A stretch of DNA of 64,000 nucleotides, from positions 58,507 to 122,506 of the forward strand of contig NZ_FMZO01000015.1 in the NCBI RefSeq assembly GCF_900101395.1, read 5' to 3'. The notes beneath the pieces are model-generated. The model was not told where the DNA came from and did no database searches. It saw only the letters and a list, made by a program, of their open reading frames with translations. Source of the DNA: Niabella drilacis. GTDB taxonomy: Bacteria; Bacteroidota; Bacteroidia; Chitinophagales; Chitinophagaceae. How positions within the stretch are numbered: the first letter of the stretch is position 1; every line of letters begins with the position of its first letter. Both the position numbers and the translations under genes were made by a program. Shown here piece after piece: positions 36,295 to 44,746 of the stretch.

Positions 36295-38298
36295 TTAGTT
36301 TACCAGAAAAGTGATCGGTTGCTTCCGGTAGGCGTTTACCACGCGGTTGTTCTGAACAGCGGGTGTCCATTTCCCCGAAATCTTAATGACCCGCATCGCC
36401 TCTTCGCCCATACCGAAGCCGGGATCCCTGATCACTTTTACATCGTTCACATCACCATTCGTGTTTACAATAAACTGGACGATCACCTGGTATTTCCCGG
36501 GTTTTGCGCCATTCTTAACAGGCGTGTCGCCGCGGAGATTGGCTGATAAAAAATGGATCCAGTCGCCGGGATAGCGCGCGTCCTGCTCCACCTTTGTAAA
36601 GATCTCAGGCTCTTTCACTGCTTTTTGAGGGATCGTATCAGCCGGCGGGTCCGGGGTCTGCGCAGCGGATGGCGCCTTATCCGGTGCCACCATGAAATAG
36701 ATGATCTGGATATATGCCGCACGCACTGCCTGGTTCTTCTGTACGGCGGGCTGCCACTTTCCCGACTTCTTTATAACCCGTAGTCCCTCTTCCTCCATCC
36801 CGTAGCCGATAGCGGTTAATGGCTTTATATTGCTAAGTGTGCCGTCCTTTTCTACCACAAACTGGTAAGCCGTGCGGTAAGTTCCGGGAGCAGCCCCGTT
36901 GGCAACCGCTACCTCACCCCGTATGTTGGCTTCCATGTGCCGGTTCCAGTTGCCGTCATAGACCGCCGGCTTTTCTGTGGATGTAAAATAGCGGGGACCG
37001 TCAACGCTCAATGGGTTCAACTCGGGCTGAACAGTTACCGGTGCCGCAGTGGTATTTTTATCTGAAAAAGTTGCAACAGCCAAAGTAAAGGGTTCCGTCG
37101 GGCGCTGCGGTTCTTCCTGGTTGGTGTTCCGGGAGGCGATAAAGTCTTCCAGTTTTTTACTATGATACCCTTTCCCGAGCAGGACGATGGCACCTGCTGC
37201 CTGGCTGTTCCCATATAGTTTTTGGGTATTTTCTTTTGACAGTACCGTTACGGTAGCTACATTGCCAAGCGCTATTTTTTCAAAAGCTTCCTTGCTGATC
37301 ACCCGGTCATTATAGATCCGCAGCGTATCGCCGGGAGGGGTGGACGGTTTTTCAGTAAAAACGGGCGGGAGGCTGGCGCTGAGCGTTTTTAAAGGGCTGT
37401 CGCCGGGAAAACCGGCTGTTTCGGAAAAGGAAGCGGCGGCCTGGTAGGTAAATGCAAACAGGCAAAATACAAGAACAGAAAGCGGCAGTACCATTATTTT
37501 CCGCAGGTACTGGTATGCGGTCTCATTATTTTTGGTAAGCATAGCGATTCTCCTTTTTAATTGGTTATTAAAGAATGGATTGGTCAGATGCAGTTGTTTT
37601 TGCTGAATGGCATTGGTAACGAGGATGCTTGCATAGCTGAGTGGGTCTGCATCTTTTGCGGCATATTGATCTGCCAGGAATTCCTGGATCATTTTTATTT
37701 CTTTCCGGTACAGGTAAAAGAACGGGTTAAACCAAAACAGGCACAGCAGCAGTTCTGTAAACAGGAGATCGAAGGAGTGCCGTTTTTCAATATGATACAT
37801 TTCATGGAGCAGTATGTGCTTTCCTTCATCAGACCCGGGCGTATGTTTTTTGTTCCAGAACAGCCAGTTGAAAAATGAGAAGGGCGCGTAATGGTGAACG
37901 GTTCTGATGAAGGTGATGCGCCCCAATAGCTCCTGCTGACTCTGGTTTTTGATTTGCACCACTTTCACAATGCCTGCAATAAGACGGATAACAAGAACGA
38001 GGCACACGGCTGCTGCCGCCCAGCCCGCAACAGATTTCCAGTCGGTGTGTTGGGCCGGCGTGGCAACGGCTACGGCAGTTCCTTCTGACAGGTAAATTTT
38101 CTCCAGGCTTTGTGTAATGACATTGCTCCCCTCCAGTGAAAACCGGATCCGGAACAGCGGCAGAACAATACTCAATGCTGTTGCGGCCAGTAAATAGAAC
38201 CGGTTGTACTGGTGGAACCGCTCATTTCTCAAAAAGAAATGATAATACATATAAAGAATGCCCGAACAAAGAATCACTTTGAGGAGGTAGGCAATCAT
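36295..38298 (-). CDS. M56 family (BlaR1-like) peptidase with two TonB domains
   Basis: 667 residues. The membrane metalloprotease part (1-300) carries zinc motif HEMYH (165-169) and E..ADQYAAKDAD further on. After the last membrane helix comes a TonB-plug-like segment (YNDRVISKEAFEKIAL to GAIVLLGKG, about 340-385). Two TonB_C domains follow in tandem (about 445-535 and 575-667), each opening ANIRGEV/ANLRGDT. Having two is unusual. It begins four bases after the BlaI gene, so repressor and protease are coupled as in bla/mec systems. The periplasmic part may sense or contact outer-membrane receptors. Confidence 0.91.
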   Translation of the reverse strand: MIAYLLKVILCSGILYMYYHFFLRNERFHQYNRFYLLAATALSIVLPLFRIRFSLEGSNVITQSLEKIYLSEGTAVAVATPAQHTDWKSVAGWAAAAVCLVLVIRLIAGIVKVVQIKNQSQQELLGRITFIRTVHHYAPFSFFNWLFWNKKHTPGSDEGKHILLHEMYHIEKRHSFDLLFTELLLCLFWFNPFFYLYRKEIKMIQEFLADQYAAKDADPLSYASILVTNAIQQKQLHLTNPFFNNQLKRRIAMLTKNNETAYQYLRKIMVLPLSVLVFCLFAFTYQAAASFSETAGFPGDSPLKTLSASLPPVFTEKPSTPPGDTLRIYNDRVISKEAFEKIALGNVATVTVLSKENTQKLYGNSQAAGAIVLLGKGYHSKKLEDFIASRNTNQEEPQRPTEPFTLAVATFSDKNTTAAPVTVQPELNPLSVDGPRYFTSTEKPAVYDGNWNRHMEANIRGEVAVANGAAPGTYRTAYQFVVEKDGTLSNIKPLTAIGYGMEEEGLRVIKKSGKWQPAVQKNQAVRAAYIQIIYFMVAPDKAPSAAQTPDPPADTIPQKAVKEPEIFTKVEQDARYPGDWIHFLSANLRGDTPVKNGAKPGKYQVIVQFIVNTNGDVNDVKVIRDPGFGMGEEAMRVIKISGKWTPAVQNNRVVNAYRKQPITFLVN

Positions 38299-38302
38299 AA
38301 CA

Positions 38303-38674
38303 TTATTTTTTTGATTGTTGCTGTTGCTTTATCTGCTGCAGGAGGGCCTCCAGCTCTTCAATGCTCAGGTTGTTCTCCTTTACCATAAAGGATACCACGT
38401 TGCTAAAGGAGCCTTCAAAATACCCTTTTACGATCTGCTTCATTGTTTTTTGGGAGTAGTCCTCTTTGCTGACGGCAGGTACATACTGGTGCTGGCGCCC
38501 GAATACATTTACCGTCACAAATGCTTTTTCCACCAGGATCTTCAGGATAGTGGCTACGGTATTCTGATGCGGCTTGGGGGGAGGGAGCACTTCCAGTATC
38601 TCTCTTAAGAACATCGGCCCCTGTTGCCACAGGGCCTGCATGATCTGCTCTTCAGCCTTCGTTAATTGTTTCAT
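38303..38674 (-). CDS. BlaI/MecI/CopY family transcriptional repressor
   Basis: 123 residues from ATG 38674 (MKQLTKAEEQIMQALWQ, the standard family start). Seven extra upstream codons are possible. Winged helix-turn-helix at about 5-75 (LTKAEEQIMQALW, KPHQNTVATILKIL, FGRQHQYVPAV), then a helical dimerisation and protease-target region. It should repress its own operon with the M56 peptidase immediately downstream relieving repression by cleavage. The dyads at 38699-38738 are its likely operator. No beta-lactamase gene is nearby, so the regulated function is probably envelope-related. Confidence 0.93.
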   Translation of the reverse strand: MKQLTKAEEQIMQALWQQGPMFLREILEVLPPPKPHQNTVATILKILVEKAFVTVNVFGRQHQYVPAVSKEDYSQKTMKQIVKGYFEGSFSNVVSFMVKENNLSIEELEALLQQIKQQQQSKK

Positions 38675-38698
38675 GAAAATCGTATTTTGAAGCAATTT

Positions 38699-38738
38699 AA
38701 AACTAATTACTTAGTTTAACAACTATTTTTTTAGTTTT
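38699..38738 (-). promoter_or_regulatory. Dyad operator for the BlaI-M56 operon
   Basis: A perfect 7-bp inverted repeat AAACTAA (38700-38706) / TTAGTTT (38711-38717) with TTAC between, then a second imperfect copy AACTA...TTAGTTTT (38721-38738). They overlap the expected promoter 25-65 bases upstream of the BlaI start. Tandem dyads of this sort are typical BlaI-family operators. Confidence 0.65.
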
Positions 38739-38825
38739 ATTTCTGTACGCCTTTTCCGGGGGCAGTGGATTCAGCAACGGAAGCATTAGGCTTATTGGGG
38801 ATTTGCCCGGGAGGGAGGAAACCTG

Positions 38826-38833
38826 TATCTTTG
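38826..38833 (+). promoter_or_regulatory. -7 promoter element for trhO
   Basis: TATCTTTG fits TAnnTTTG, 83 bases before the trhO ATG and divergent from the BlaI operator. Confidence 0.5.
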
Positions 38834-38916
38834 CGGCGAAATTTGGCGCAGCCTGCAACTGTCCAATTAATAAATTTAATTATCACATGATCATGTGATT
38901 CAAATTTCCAGATTCT

Positions 38917-39945
38917 ATGGCGCTACATAACCGGATATCACGCAAAGAGCTTAAAGAGCGTATTTTAAAAGATACAACACCGCGTACCACGATCTCTTTT
39001 TATTGCTATTTCCGGATCACGGACCCGGCTGCATACCGTAATGGCCTGTACAGGGCATTTTCAGCTATCGGTGTGCTGGGCCGTATTTATATTGCTGCGG
39101 AGGGAATAAATGCCCAGGTAAGTGTGCCCACGGCCAACCTTGAGCAGCTCCGGATCGTCCTGAACGAGGTCCCCGCGTTAAACGGCCTCCGGCTGAATAT
39201 TGCCGTAGACGATGATGGCAAATCCTTTTATGTGCTGGATATAAAAGTGCGTGAGAAGATTGTTGCAGATGGTATTGATGATCCTGATTTTGATATGGCC
39301 CGAAAAGGGAAATATGTGAATGCCGGCGAATTTAACAATTTGACAAATGACCCTGAAACGATCGTGATCGACATGAGAAATCACTATGAGTTTGAAGTGG
39401 GGCATTTTGAAAATGCCATTGAGATCCCCAGTGATACCTTCAGGGATCAGTTGCCTATGGCCGTGGATATGATGCAGGAACACATGGATAAAAACATAAT
39501 TATGTATTGCACCGGCGGTATCCGGTGTGAGAAGGCCTCCGCCTATATGTTGCACCGGGGATTCAAAAATGTGTATCACCTGGAGGGAGGCATCATCAAC
39601 TATGTAAACCAGGTTAAGGAAGAAAAGCTGTCCAACAAATTTCATGGCAAGAATTTTGTTTTCGATCAGCGCCTGGGCGAGCGGATAACCGAAGAAGTGA
39701 TCGCCCGTTGCCATCAATGCGGAAAACCTGCGGATACGCATGTGAACTGTGTTAATGACGCCTGTCACCTGCTGTTTATCCAGTGTGAGGAATGCCGGAA
39801 GCAGTACGATAATTGCTGCAGCACGGGATGCCAGGAGTTTATCCATCTTCCGGAAGAGCAGCAGAAGGAAATGCGGAAAGGGGTTGATCTGGGGCGGAAT
39901 GTTTTTAATAAATCCCGATCGCGTCTGAAGGATTTAATAAAATAA
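38917..39945 (+). CDS. trhO: tRNA uridine(34) hydroxylase TrhO (rhodanese-like)
   Basis: 342 residues. N-terminal acylphosphatase-like domain ([10 protein letters not shown]...[15 protein letters not shown]). Central rhodanese domain with active site [13 protein letters not shown]-terminal cysteine-rich segment ([14 protein letters not shown]...CCSTGC) probably binding zinc. It makes 5-hydroxyuridine at tRNA position 34 using oxygen and supports wobble decoding. Full length, all motifs intact. Transcribed alone from the -7 element at 38826. Confidence 0.94.
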   Translation: MALHNRISRKELKERILKDTTPRTTISFYCYFRITDPAAYRNGLYRAFSAIGVLGRIYIAAEGINAQVSVPTANLEQLRIVLNEVPALNGLRLNIAVDDDGKSFYVLDIKVREKIVADGIDDPDFDMARKGKYVNAGEFNNLTNDPETIVIDMRNHYEFEVGHFENAIEIPSDTFRDQLPMAVDMMQEHMDKNIIMYCTGGIRCEKASAYMLHRGFKNVYHLEGGIINYVNQVKEEKLSNKFHGKNFVFDQRLGERITEEVIARCHQCGKPADTHVNCVNDACHLLFIQCEECRKQYDNCCSTGCQEFIHLPEEQQKEMRKGVDLGRNVFNKSRSRLKDLIK

Positions 39946-40036
39946 TAATGAAGTAAACAAAGGCTGCAGCTGTTTTTTTTATTACCTTGCTGCCCAGCCT
40001 TTTATTCCAACGTTAACTATATTAAAAACCGGTTTT

Positions 40037-40222
40037 ATGAAACGCTATGTATCTATTCTATTACTGATTTTTCTTACATCAGTGCCCTCTCTTTTGTTCA
40101 TTGCCAATCATCAGATACAGGAGGAAGAAAAAATGGCAACTTATCACCCCGGTCATCAAAGGTCATTATCACAAAATCTAATGCTGCCTGCCCGGTTCAT
40201 CGCTGAGCCGGAGGCACGGTAA
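40037..40222 (+). CDS. Small putative secreted peptide, unknown
   Basis: 61 residues with a good N-terminal signal sequence (MKRYVSILLLIFLTSVPSLL) and a polar remainder of about 40 residues rich in Gln, Glu and His. It was not recognised as any family. It stands alone between trhO and a strong bidirectional terminator, which supports a real transcription unit. It could also be a chance frame. Confidence 0.45.
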   Translation: MKRYVSILLLIFLTSVPSLLFIANHQIQEEEKMATYHPGHQRSLSQNLMLPARFIAEPEAR

Positions 40223-40241
40223 CGCCTTTGTAACCTGGATT

Positions 40242-40277
40242 AAAAAAGCCGGCCCTGATTCAGCGCCGGCTTTTTTT
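40242..40277. terminator. Bidirectional terminator between the 61-aa gene and ndk
   Basis: AAAAAAGCCGGC (40242-40253) pairs with GCCGGCTTTTTTT, a GC-rich stem with A- and T-runs on both sides. It serves the plus-strand gene at 40222 and ndk on the minus strand. Confidence 0.85.
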
Positions 40278-40296
40278 AGTCGTTTAGGGATCTGTT

Positions 40297-40716
40297 TTAT
40301 AGTACCCGCTCCAGTCCGCTGAAGAAAAAGTCTCCTTCGATCCGGGCGTTTTCGTCGCTGTCGCTGCCATGAACCGCATTCTCTCCCAGGGAAGTAGCAT
40401 ATAATTTACGGATGGTTCCGTCTGCCGCTTTCGCAGGATCAGTAGCGCCGATCAGTTCGCGAAACGCGGATACTGCGTTGTCTTTTTCTAAGATCGCAGC
40501 TACAATCGGACCACTGCTCATAAACTCCACAAGCTCTCCGTAAAAAGGACGTTCCCTATGCACCGCATAAAATTCGCCTGCTTTTTCTGCAGAAAGCCGG
40601 GTTACTTTTAAAGCAACAATATTATAGCCTTCCTTTATAAAACGGTCGATAATAACGCCGGCATGCCCGTTTTTCATAGCATCAGGCTTAATCATGGTAA
40701 AAGTGCGATTACTCAT
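40297..40716 (-). CDS. ndk: Nucleoside diphosphate kinase
   Basis: 139 residues from ATG 40716 ([17 protein letters not shown]). The 18 upstream codons in frame overlap the promoter element and are not used. The catalytic phospho-histidine is in [26 protein letters not shown] and the Kpn-loop region are intact. It balances NTP and dNTP pools by phosphate transfer from ATP. The -7 element is at 40743-40750 on the minus strand, back to back with the promoter of the DHH gene. Confidence 0.96.
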   Translation of the reverse strand: MSNRTFTMIKPDAMKNGHAGVIIDRFIKEGYNIVALKVTRLSAEKAGEFYAVHRERPFYGELVEFMSSGPIVAAILEKDNAVSAFRELIGATDPAKAADGTIRKLYATSLGENAVHGSDSDENARIEGDFFFSGLERVL

Positions 40717-40742
40717 TTTAAGATTTAATTTAATTTGGCCGG

Positions 40743-40750
40743 CAAATTTA
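40743..40750 (-). promoter_or_regulatory. -7 promoter element for ndk
   Basis: CAAATTTA on the plus strand, i.e. TAAATTTG on the minus strand, 26 bases upstream of the ndk ATG. Confidence 0.55.
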
Positions 40751-40784
40751 GGAAAAATCCTCCACTCCAAATCACAGATTTACC

Positions 40785-40792
40785 TATTTTTG
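40785..40792 (+). promoter_or_regulatory. -7 promoter element immediately before the DHH phosphoesterase gene
   Basis: TATTTTTG fits TAnnTTTG and ends seven bases before the TTG at 40800, so the 5' leader would be only a few bases. Confidence 0.5.
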
Positions 40793-40799
40793 CGCCTCA

Positions 40800-41807
40800 T
40801 TGAAACCAATAACAGATATATTCCCAGTTTTGAGGCAACCGGCTAAAGTGATGATTACTATGCATCAGAAGCCGGATGCAGATGCTATGGGCTCCGCTCT
40901 CGGGTTAGCGTGCTATCTCCGGCAGCTGGGCCACAGCGTTACAGTAGTATCGCCCACAAACTGGGCGCCCTGGCTAAACTGGATGCCGGGAGCTGATGCC
41001 GTGCTGAATTACGACAAGGAGCGGGAGAAGGCGCGGGCTGCACTTTCCGAAGCTGCGCTGCTTTTTTGTCTCGACTTCAACATCTTTCACCGCACCAAAA
41101 ATTTTGAGCAGGACCTGTACCAGGCACAGTGTATTAAAGTGCTGATCGATCATCACCGCGAGCCGGATCTGCCTTCGTTCAATTTCGGGATCAGCGATAC
41201 CCGGAAAAGCTCAACCTGCGAAATGGTGTACGATTTTATTCTTGCAGCGGGCGATGCGTCTATGCTGAACAGGGAGATCAGTGCCTGTCTTTATGCGGGA
41301 CTGATCGCAGACACCGGTTCTTTCCGCTTTGATGCCACAACACCGGCTGTGCACCGTATGGCAGCCCATCTGATGGAGCAGGGGATACGGCATACAGAAA
41401 TTCACAGCCTCTTATTTGATAATTTTCTTGAGAACCGGTTGCGTTTTATGGGGCACGTGTTCCTGCACCGGCTGGAGTTCTTTTATGAATATAACACAGC
41501 GCTGATCGCCATACCCAAGTACGACATCCTTAAATATGAAATAAAAACAGGCGATACGGAAGGCCTGGTGAACTTTCCCCTTTCAGTACAGGGCATTAAG
41601 CTGGCAGCGCTGGTGATTGACCGGGAAGAAGAGCGGAAATGGAGTTTCCGGAGTAAAGATCATTTTGACTGCAACACATTCGCCCGGACCTATTTTAACG
41701 GCGGCGGGCATTTTAATGCTTCAGGAGGCGGATCTAAAGACAGCCTCCAGGACACTGTAGATAAATTTAAGGCGGCTTTAAAAGAGAACGAGCATTTATT
41801 ACAATAA
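40800..41807 (+). CDS. DHH family phosphoesterase, NrnA-like oligoribonuclease/pAp phosphatase
   Basis: 335 residues, TTG start. An internal ATG at residue 18 is possible, but the first helix belongs to the family fold. Metal motifs are HQKPDADAMGS (motif I), DFNIFHR, the DHH motif in VLIDHHREPD and, in the DHHA1 domain, GGGHFNASGG. NrnA proteins degrade nano-RNA and 3'-phosphoadenosine 5'-phosphate. It is followed at two bases by an FKBP gene, so an operon is likely. Confidence 0.92.
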   Translation: MKPITDIFPVLRQPAKVMITMHQKPDADAMGSALGLACYLRQLGHSVTVVSPTNWAPWLNWMPGADAVLNYDKEREKARAALSEAALLFCLDFNIFHRTKNFEQDLYQAQCIKVLIDHHREPDLPSFNFGISDTRKSSTCEMVYDFILAAGDASMLNREISACLYAGLIADTGSFRFDATTPAVHRMAAHLMEQGIRHTEIHSLLFDNFLENRLRFMGHVFLHRLEFFYEYNTALIAIPKYDILKYEIKTGDTEGLVNFPLSVQGIKLAALVIDREEERKWSFRSKDHFDCNTFARTYFNGGGHFNASGGGSKDSLQDTVDKFKAALKENEHLLQ

Positions 41808-41826
41808 AATGAATACAAAAGCAACA

Positions 41827-42873
41827 ATGAAACGATTTAGAAGTGCAGGGCTGTTCCTGTTTACAGCGATGGCCTTTACAGCTTGCAATAACACGGATTT
41901 CAAGACATCTCCGAGTGGTCTTCAATACAAGATCTTCAGCGGAGCGGGAAAAGACAGCGCCGTAGATGGTAATGTTTTAAAATTAAACATGATCGTGCGG
42001 CTCAGCGGGCATAAGGATACCGTCCTTGCCAATACTTACGGGAAGCTTCCCTTTTTTACTGCAGTACGTGCTCTGCCTCCCGGTCAGAGTGTATACGACC
42101 CTTCAGAGCTGTTTCACGGGCTTAAAAAGGGAGATAGCCTGGTTGTGCTGATCCATATTGATTCGGCTATTAAAAAAGGAATCCTTCCGGAAGCACAATT
42201 GCCTCCTTATTTAAAGAAAGGAGACCGGATCACCTATACCTACAAGGTGCTGGAACTTTTTAAATCAGACAGTATTGCCCGGGCTGATTACCAGAAGGAA
42301 ATGGTCAAAGATGCTCCGCGCCAGCAAAAAGAACAGGAAGAGATGATGGCGAAAATGAAGAAGGAAATGGAGGCAAAGCAAAAAGTAGAAGATGCGGAGC
42401 TGGAGAAGTCAGGGGAGAAGGCAAAACAGACGGCTGAGGTTGAGGAATATCTTAAAAAGAAAGGCATCAATGCTGCTAAAACACCTATAGGTGCATTCGT
42501 CAAACTGGACAACCCCGGCACAGGCGCTCCGGTGGCCGATGGCAAATATGTAACCGTAAAATATACCGGGAAAAAAGTGCTGAATGACAGTACCTTTGAA
42601 GGACCCAGCTCCTTTACCACGAAAATTGGTGTGGGTGGTGCCATCCGGGGCTTTGAAGACGGGTTAAAACAATTCCGGCAGGGAGGAACGGGCGCGGTTT
42701 ATATTCCCGGCTACCTTGCCTATGGCAAAACGCCTCCTCAGGGCGCACCGTTCAAAGAATACGAACCGTTGTATTTTGAGGTGGAGATCGCTTCCGTGAG
42801 CGACAGTATGCCGGCACCGCAAATGCCTCCGCCGGCCCCACAGCCGCCAGCAAAAAAGGAGCCTAAAAAATAG
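41827..42873 (+). CDS. FKBP-type peptidyl-prolyl isomerase lipoprotein (copy 1)
   Basis: 348 residues from ATG 41827, chosen by alignment with the paralogue at 42981; an ATG at 41809 adds six residues. Lipobox FTAC, so it is anchored in the periplasm. A first FKBP-like domain (about 30-150) has lost several active-site residues. A charged helical linker rich in Lys and Glu follows (about 155-215). The second, standard FKBP domain (about 225-325) has VTVKYTGKK, IRGFEDGLKQFRQGG and YLAYG. It catalyses proline isomerisation in envelope proteins. Confidence 0.92.
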   Translation: MKRFRSAGLFLFTAMAFTACNNTDFKTSPSGLQYKIFSGAGKDSAVDGNVLKLNMIVRLSGHKDTVLANTYGKLPFFTAVRALPPGQSVYDPSELFHGLKKGDSLVVLIHIDSAIKKGILPEAQLPPYLKKGDRITYTYKVLELFKSDSIARADYQKEMVKDAPRQQKEQEEMMAKMKKEMEAKQKVEDAELEKSGEKAKQTAEVEEYLKKKGINAAKTPIGAFVKLDNPGTGAPVADGKYVTVKYTGKKVLNDSTFEGPSSFTTKIGVGGAIRGFEDGLKQFRQGGTGAVYIPGYLAYGKTPPQGAPFKEYEPLYFEVEIASVSDSMPAPQMPPPAPQPPAKKEPKK

Positions 42874-42892
42874 CAACATATAAGAACTTTTT

Positions 42893-42926
42893 AAATTGGC
42901 TGTCTTTTATTATGGACGGCCATTTT
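42893..42926 (+). terminator. Terminator between the two FKBP genes
   Basis: TGGCTGTC and GACGGCCA pair with one mismatch around a ten-base loop, followed by TTTT. This suggests the two FKBP genes are at least partly separate units. Confidence 0.5.
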
Positions 42927-42980
42927 AATGTAACAGTTCTCAAATTAATATCTGAATAAACAATAACACAAAAACAAAAA

Positions 42981-43994
42981 ATGAAACAATTAAAAACAGT
43001 TGGGCTGGTCCTGTTTACAGCAGTGGCCTTTACAGCCTGTAAGAACGCGGATTTTAAAACGACATCCAGTGGTCTGAAATATAAAATTATCGATGGCGGA
43101 AGCAAGGATTCTACAAAGACCGGCGAGGTTTTAAAGTTTCACGTTATCCAGAAGGTATCCGGTGCAAAAGATACGGTGATGTATGATTCTTATACAACAA
43201 TGCCGGAATACCTGCCCGTTCAGCAAATGGCGCCGGAACAAACCAACTACAGCCCGATGGAAGTGCTCCCCAAGCTGAAAAAAGGGGACAGCCTGATCAC
43301 CATTCTCCTGGTAGATTCACTCATCAAAAAAGGACAGGTGCAGGAAGCTCAATTGCCTCCGTTCCTGAAAAAGGGCGACAAGATTACGTTTACCTTTAAA
43401 GTGCTGGAAGTATTTAAAAATGACAGTTTGGCGATGCAGGACCGCCAGAAGGAAGGAGAAGCTTATCAGAAAAGAGAAGAAGCCAAGCAAAAAGCCATCG
43501 TAGATGCGTTTGAAAAAGCAGGCGGAAAAGACAAGCAGATCAAGGATATGGAAGCTTATCTGAAAAAGAAAAATATCAATGCCGTAAAATCAGCGCTGGG
43601 TACGTTTGTAAAAATAGACAATCCGGGTACCGGAACCCAGGTAACTGATGGCAAATTCGTAACCGTGAAATATTCCGGTAAAACCGTGGACGGTGATAAG
43701 CCGTTTGACGCCAATACCATGACCGCCCAGGTTGGATCCGGTGGCGCAATACCCGGTTTTGAAGATGGATTGAAACAATTTAAAGAGGGCGGAAAAGGCG
43801 TGATCTATATCCCCGGGTTCCTGGCGTATACACAGGGCGTACCTCCGGGCGCACCTTTTAAAGCCTATGAAGGGCTGTATTTTGAGGTAGAGATCTCACA
43901 TGTAGGTGATGCGCCTCCGCAGCAGCAGGCTCCGGTTGTGATGCCGCAGGAAGCACCGAAGGCCGACACCGCCAAAGCAGGTGGCAAGAAATAA
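42981..43994 (+). CDS. FKBP-type peptidyl-prolyl isomerase lipoprotein (copy 2)
   Basis: 337 residues, collinear with the preceding gene along its whole length: lipobox FTAC, N-terminal FKBP-like domain, Lys/Glu-rich helical linker (about 150-200), C-terminal FKBP domain (VTVKYSGKTVDGDKPF, IPGFEDGLKQFKEGG, FLAY). Clearly a tandem duplication that has diverged. Both have a Pro-rich, low-complexity C-terminus. It acts as a periplasmic chaperone/isomerase. Downstream terminator at 44020. Confidence 0.93.
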   Translation: MKQLKTVGLVLFTAVAFTACKNADFKTTSSGLKYKIIDGGSKDSTKTGEVLKFHVIQKVSGAKDTVMYDSYTTMPEYLPVQQMAPEQTNYSPMEVLPKLKKGDSLITILLVDSLIKKGQVQEAQLPPFLKKGDKITFTFKVLEVFKNDSLAMQDRQKEGEAYQKREEAKQKAIVDAFEKAGGKDKQIKDMEAYLKKKNINAVKSALGTFVKIDNPGTGTQVTDGKFVTVKYSGKTVDGDKPFDANTMTAQVGSGGAIPGFEDGLKQFKEGGKGVIYIPGFLAYTQGVPPGAPFKAYEGLYFEVEISHVGDAPPQQQAPVVMPQEAPKADTAKAGGKK

Positions 43995-44019
43995 ACAGCG
44001 GACATGGTACCGCATGACG

Positions 44020-44051
44020 AATGGCCATCCCGTTAAAGGGGTGGCCATTTT
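44020..44051 (+). terminator. Rho-independent terminator after FKBP copy 2
   Basis: AATGGCCATCCC (44020-44031) pairs with GGGGTGGCCATT (44038-44049), with one G-U wobble, followed by TT. Confidence 0.75.
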
Positions 44052-44075
44052 GATGAAGAATGGTGTAATTGTTGA

Positions 44076-44083
44076 TACATTTG
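44076..44083 (+). promoter_or_regulatory. -7 promoter element for thioredoxin gene
   Basis: TACATTTG fits TAnnTTTG and lies 15 bases before the ATG at 44099. It overlaps the longer reading frame from 44069, which is therefore not used. Confidence 0.6.
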
Positions 44084-44098
44084 TCAAAAGCGAAAATT

Positions 44099-44398
44099 AT
44101 GGCAGCTACTTTTCAGACACTGATCAATGGAGAAAAGCCCGTACTCGTGGATTTTACGGCAACCTGGTGCGGTCCCTGCAAAATGATGAAGCCCATACTG
44201 GAAGAAGTAAAATCCAAAATAGGGGAAAGGGCTGCGATCATTAAAGTAGATATTGATGAAAGCCCCGGGGCCGCTTCCTTCTATAATGTCCAAAGCGTGC
44301 CGACCCTGATCCTTTTCAAAAAAGGCCAGATGGTGTGGCGGCAAAGCGGGGTGATACCCGCTGCACAGCTCACCGGTATCCTTGAATCGGCTGTCTGA
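44099..44398 (+). CDS. trxA: Thioredoxin
   Basis: 99 residues from ATG 44099. Active site FTATWCGPCKMM (Cys at about 28 and 31), KVDIDESPGAASFYNVQSVPTLILFKKG with the cis-Pro. It has no signal peptide and is cytoplasmic. Slightly shorter than classical thioredoxin at the N-terminus. Reduces protein disulfides for ribonucleotide reductase and others; could be one of several thioredoxins. Confidence 0.93.
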   Translation: MAATFQTLINGEKPVLVDFTATWCGPCKMMKPILEEVKSKIGERAAIIKVDIDESPGAASFYNVQSVPTLILFKKGQMVWRQSGVIPAAQLTGILESAV

Positions 44399-44429
44399 TC
44401 CTGCCGTTCTGAAAAATGAAACTGACTGT

Positions 44430-44735
44430 ATGATGGGGTATGTAGTGGCCGGCTTGCTGTGATTGCCCGTGGCCTGTGCCCCTAAAATGGGCAGCCGGAT
44501 CACGGCTCCGCAAACGCCCCTGGCCGATAGCGCTTTTGTACTGGTGCTGGAACCAATGGATCAATTTGAAAATGATGGTATAAAGGCAGGAAGCCGTAAA
44601 GCGGATCAACGGGGATATCGGCAAACAAATGGCGCAACGAAATAATGCTGATGATGACGGAACATGGGCCGGACAAGGATCGCCGGCGGGAATGGGAATT
44701 GTCAATTGCAGCAGGACCTGATGCATTAAAAATGC
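44430..44735 (+). pseudogene. Decayed lipoprotein gene (stop in signal peptide)
   Basis: Reading from ATG 44430, a lipoprotein signal MMGYVVAGLL is broken by an in-frame TGA at 44460, then continues LPVACAPKMG with a lipobox-like VAC and ADSAFVLVLEPMDQFENDG. It ends early at 44643-44645. The segment FVLVLEPMDQFENDGIKAGS resembles a Bacteroidota small-lipoprotein family in which a longer, Cys-containing C-terminus follows. Downstream bases in another frame (MTEHGPDKDR) may be its remnant. Without comparison the assignment stays tentative. Confidence 0.35.
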
Positions 44736-44746
44736 ACCGGTAATCA

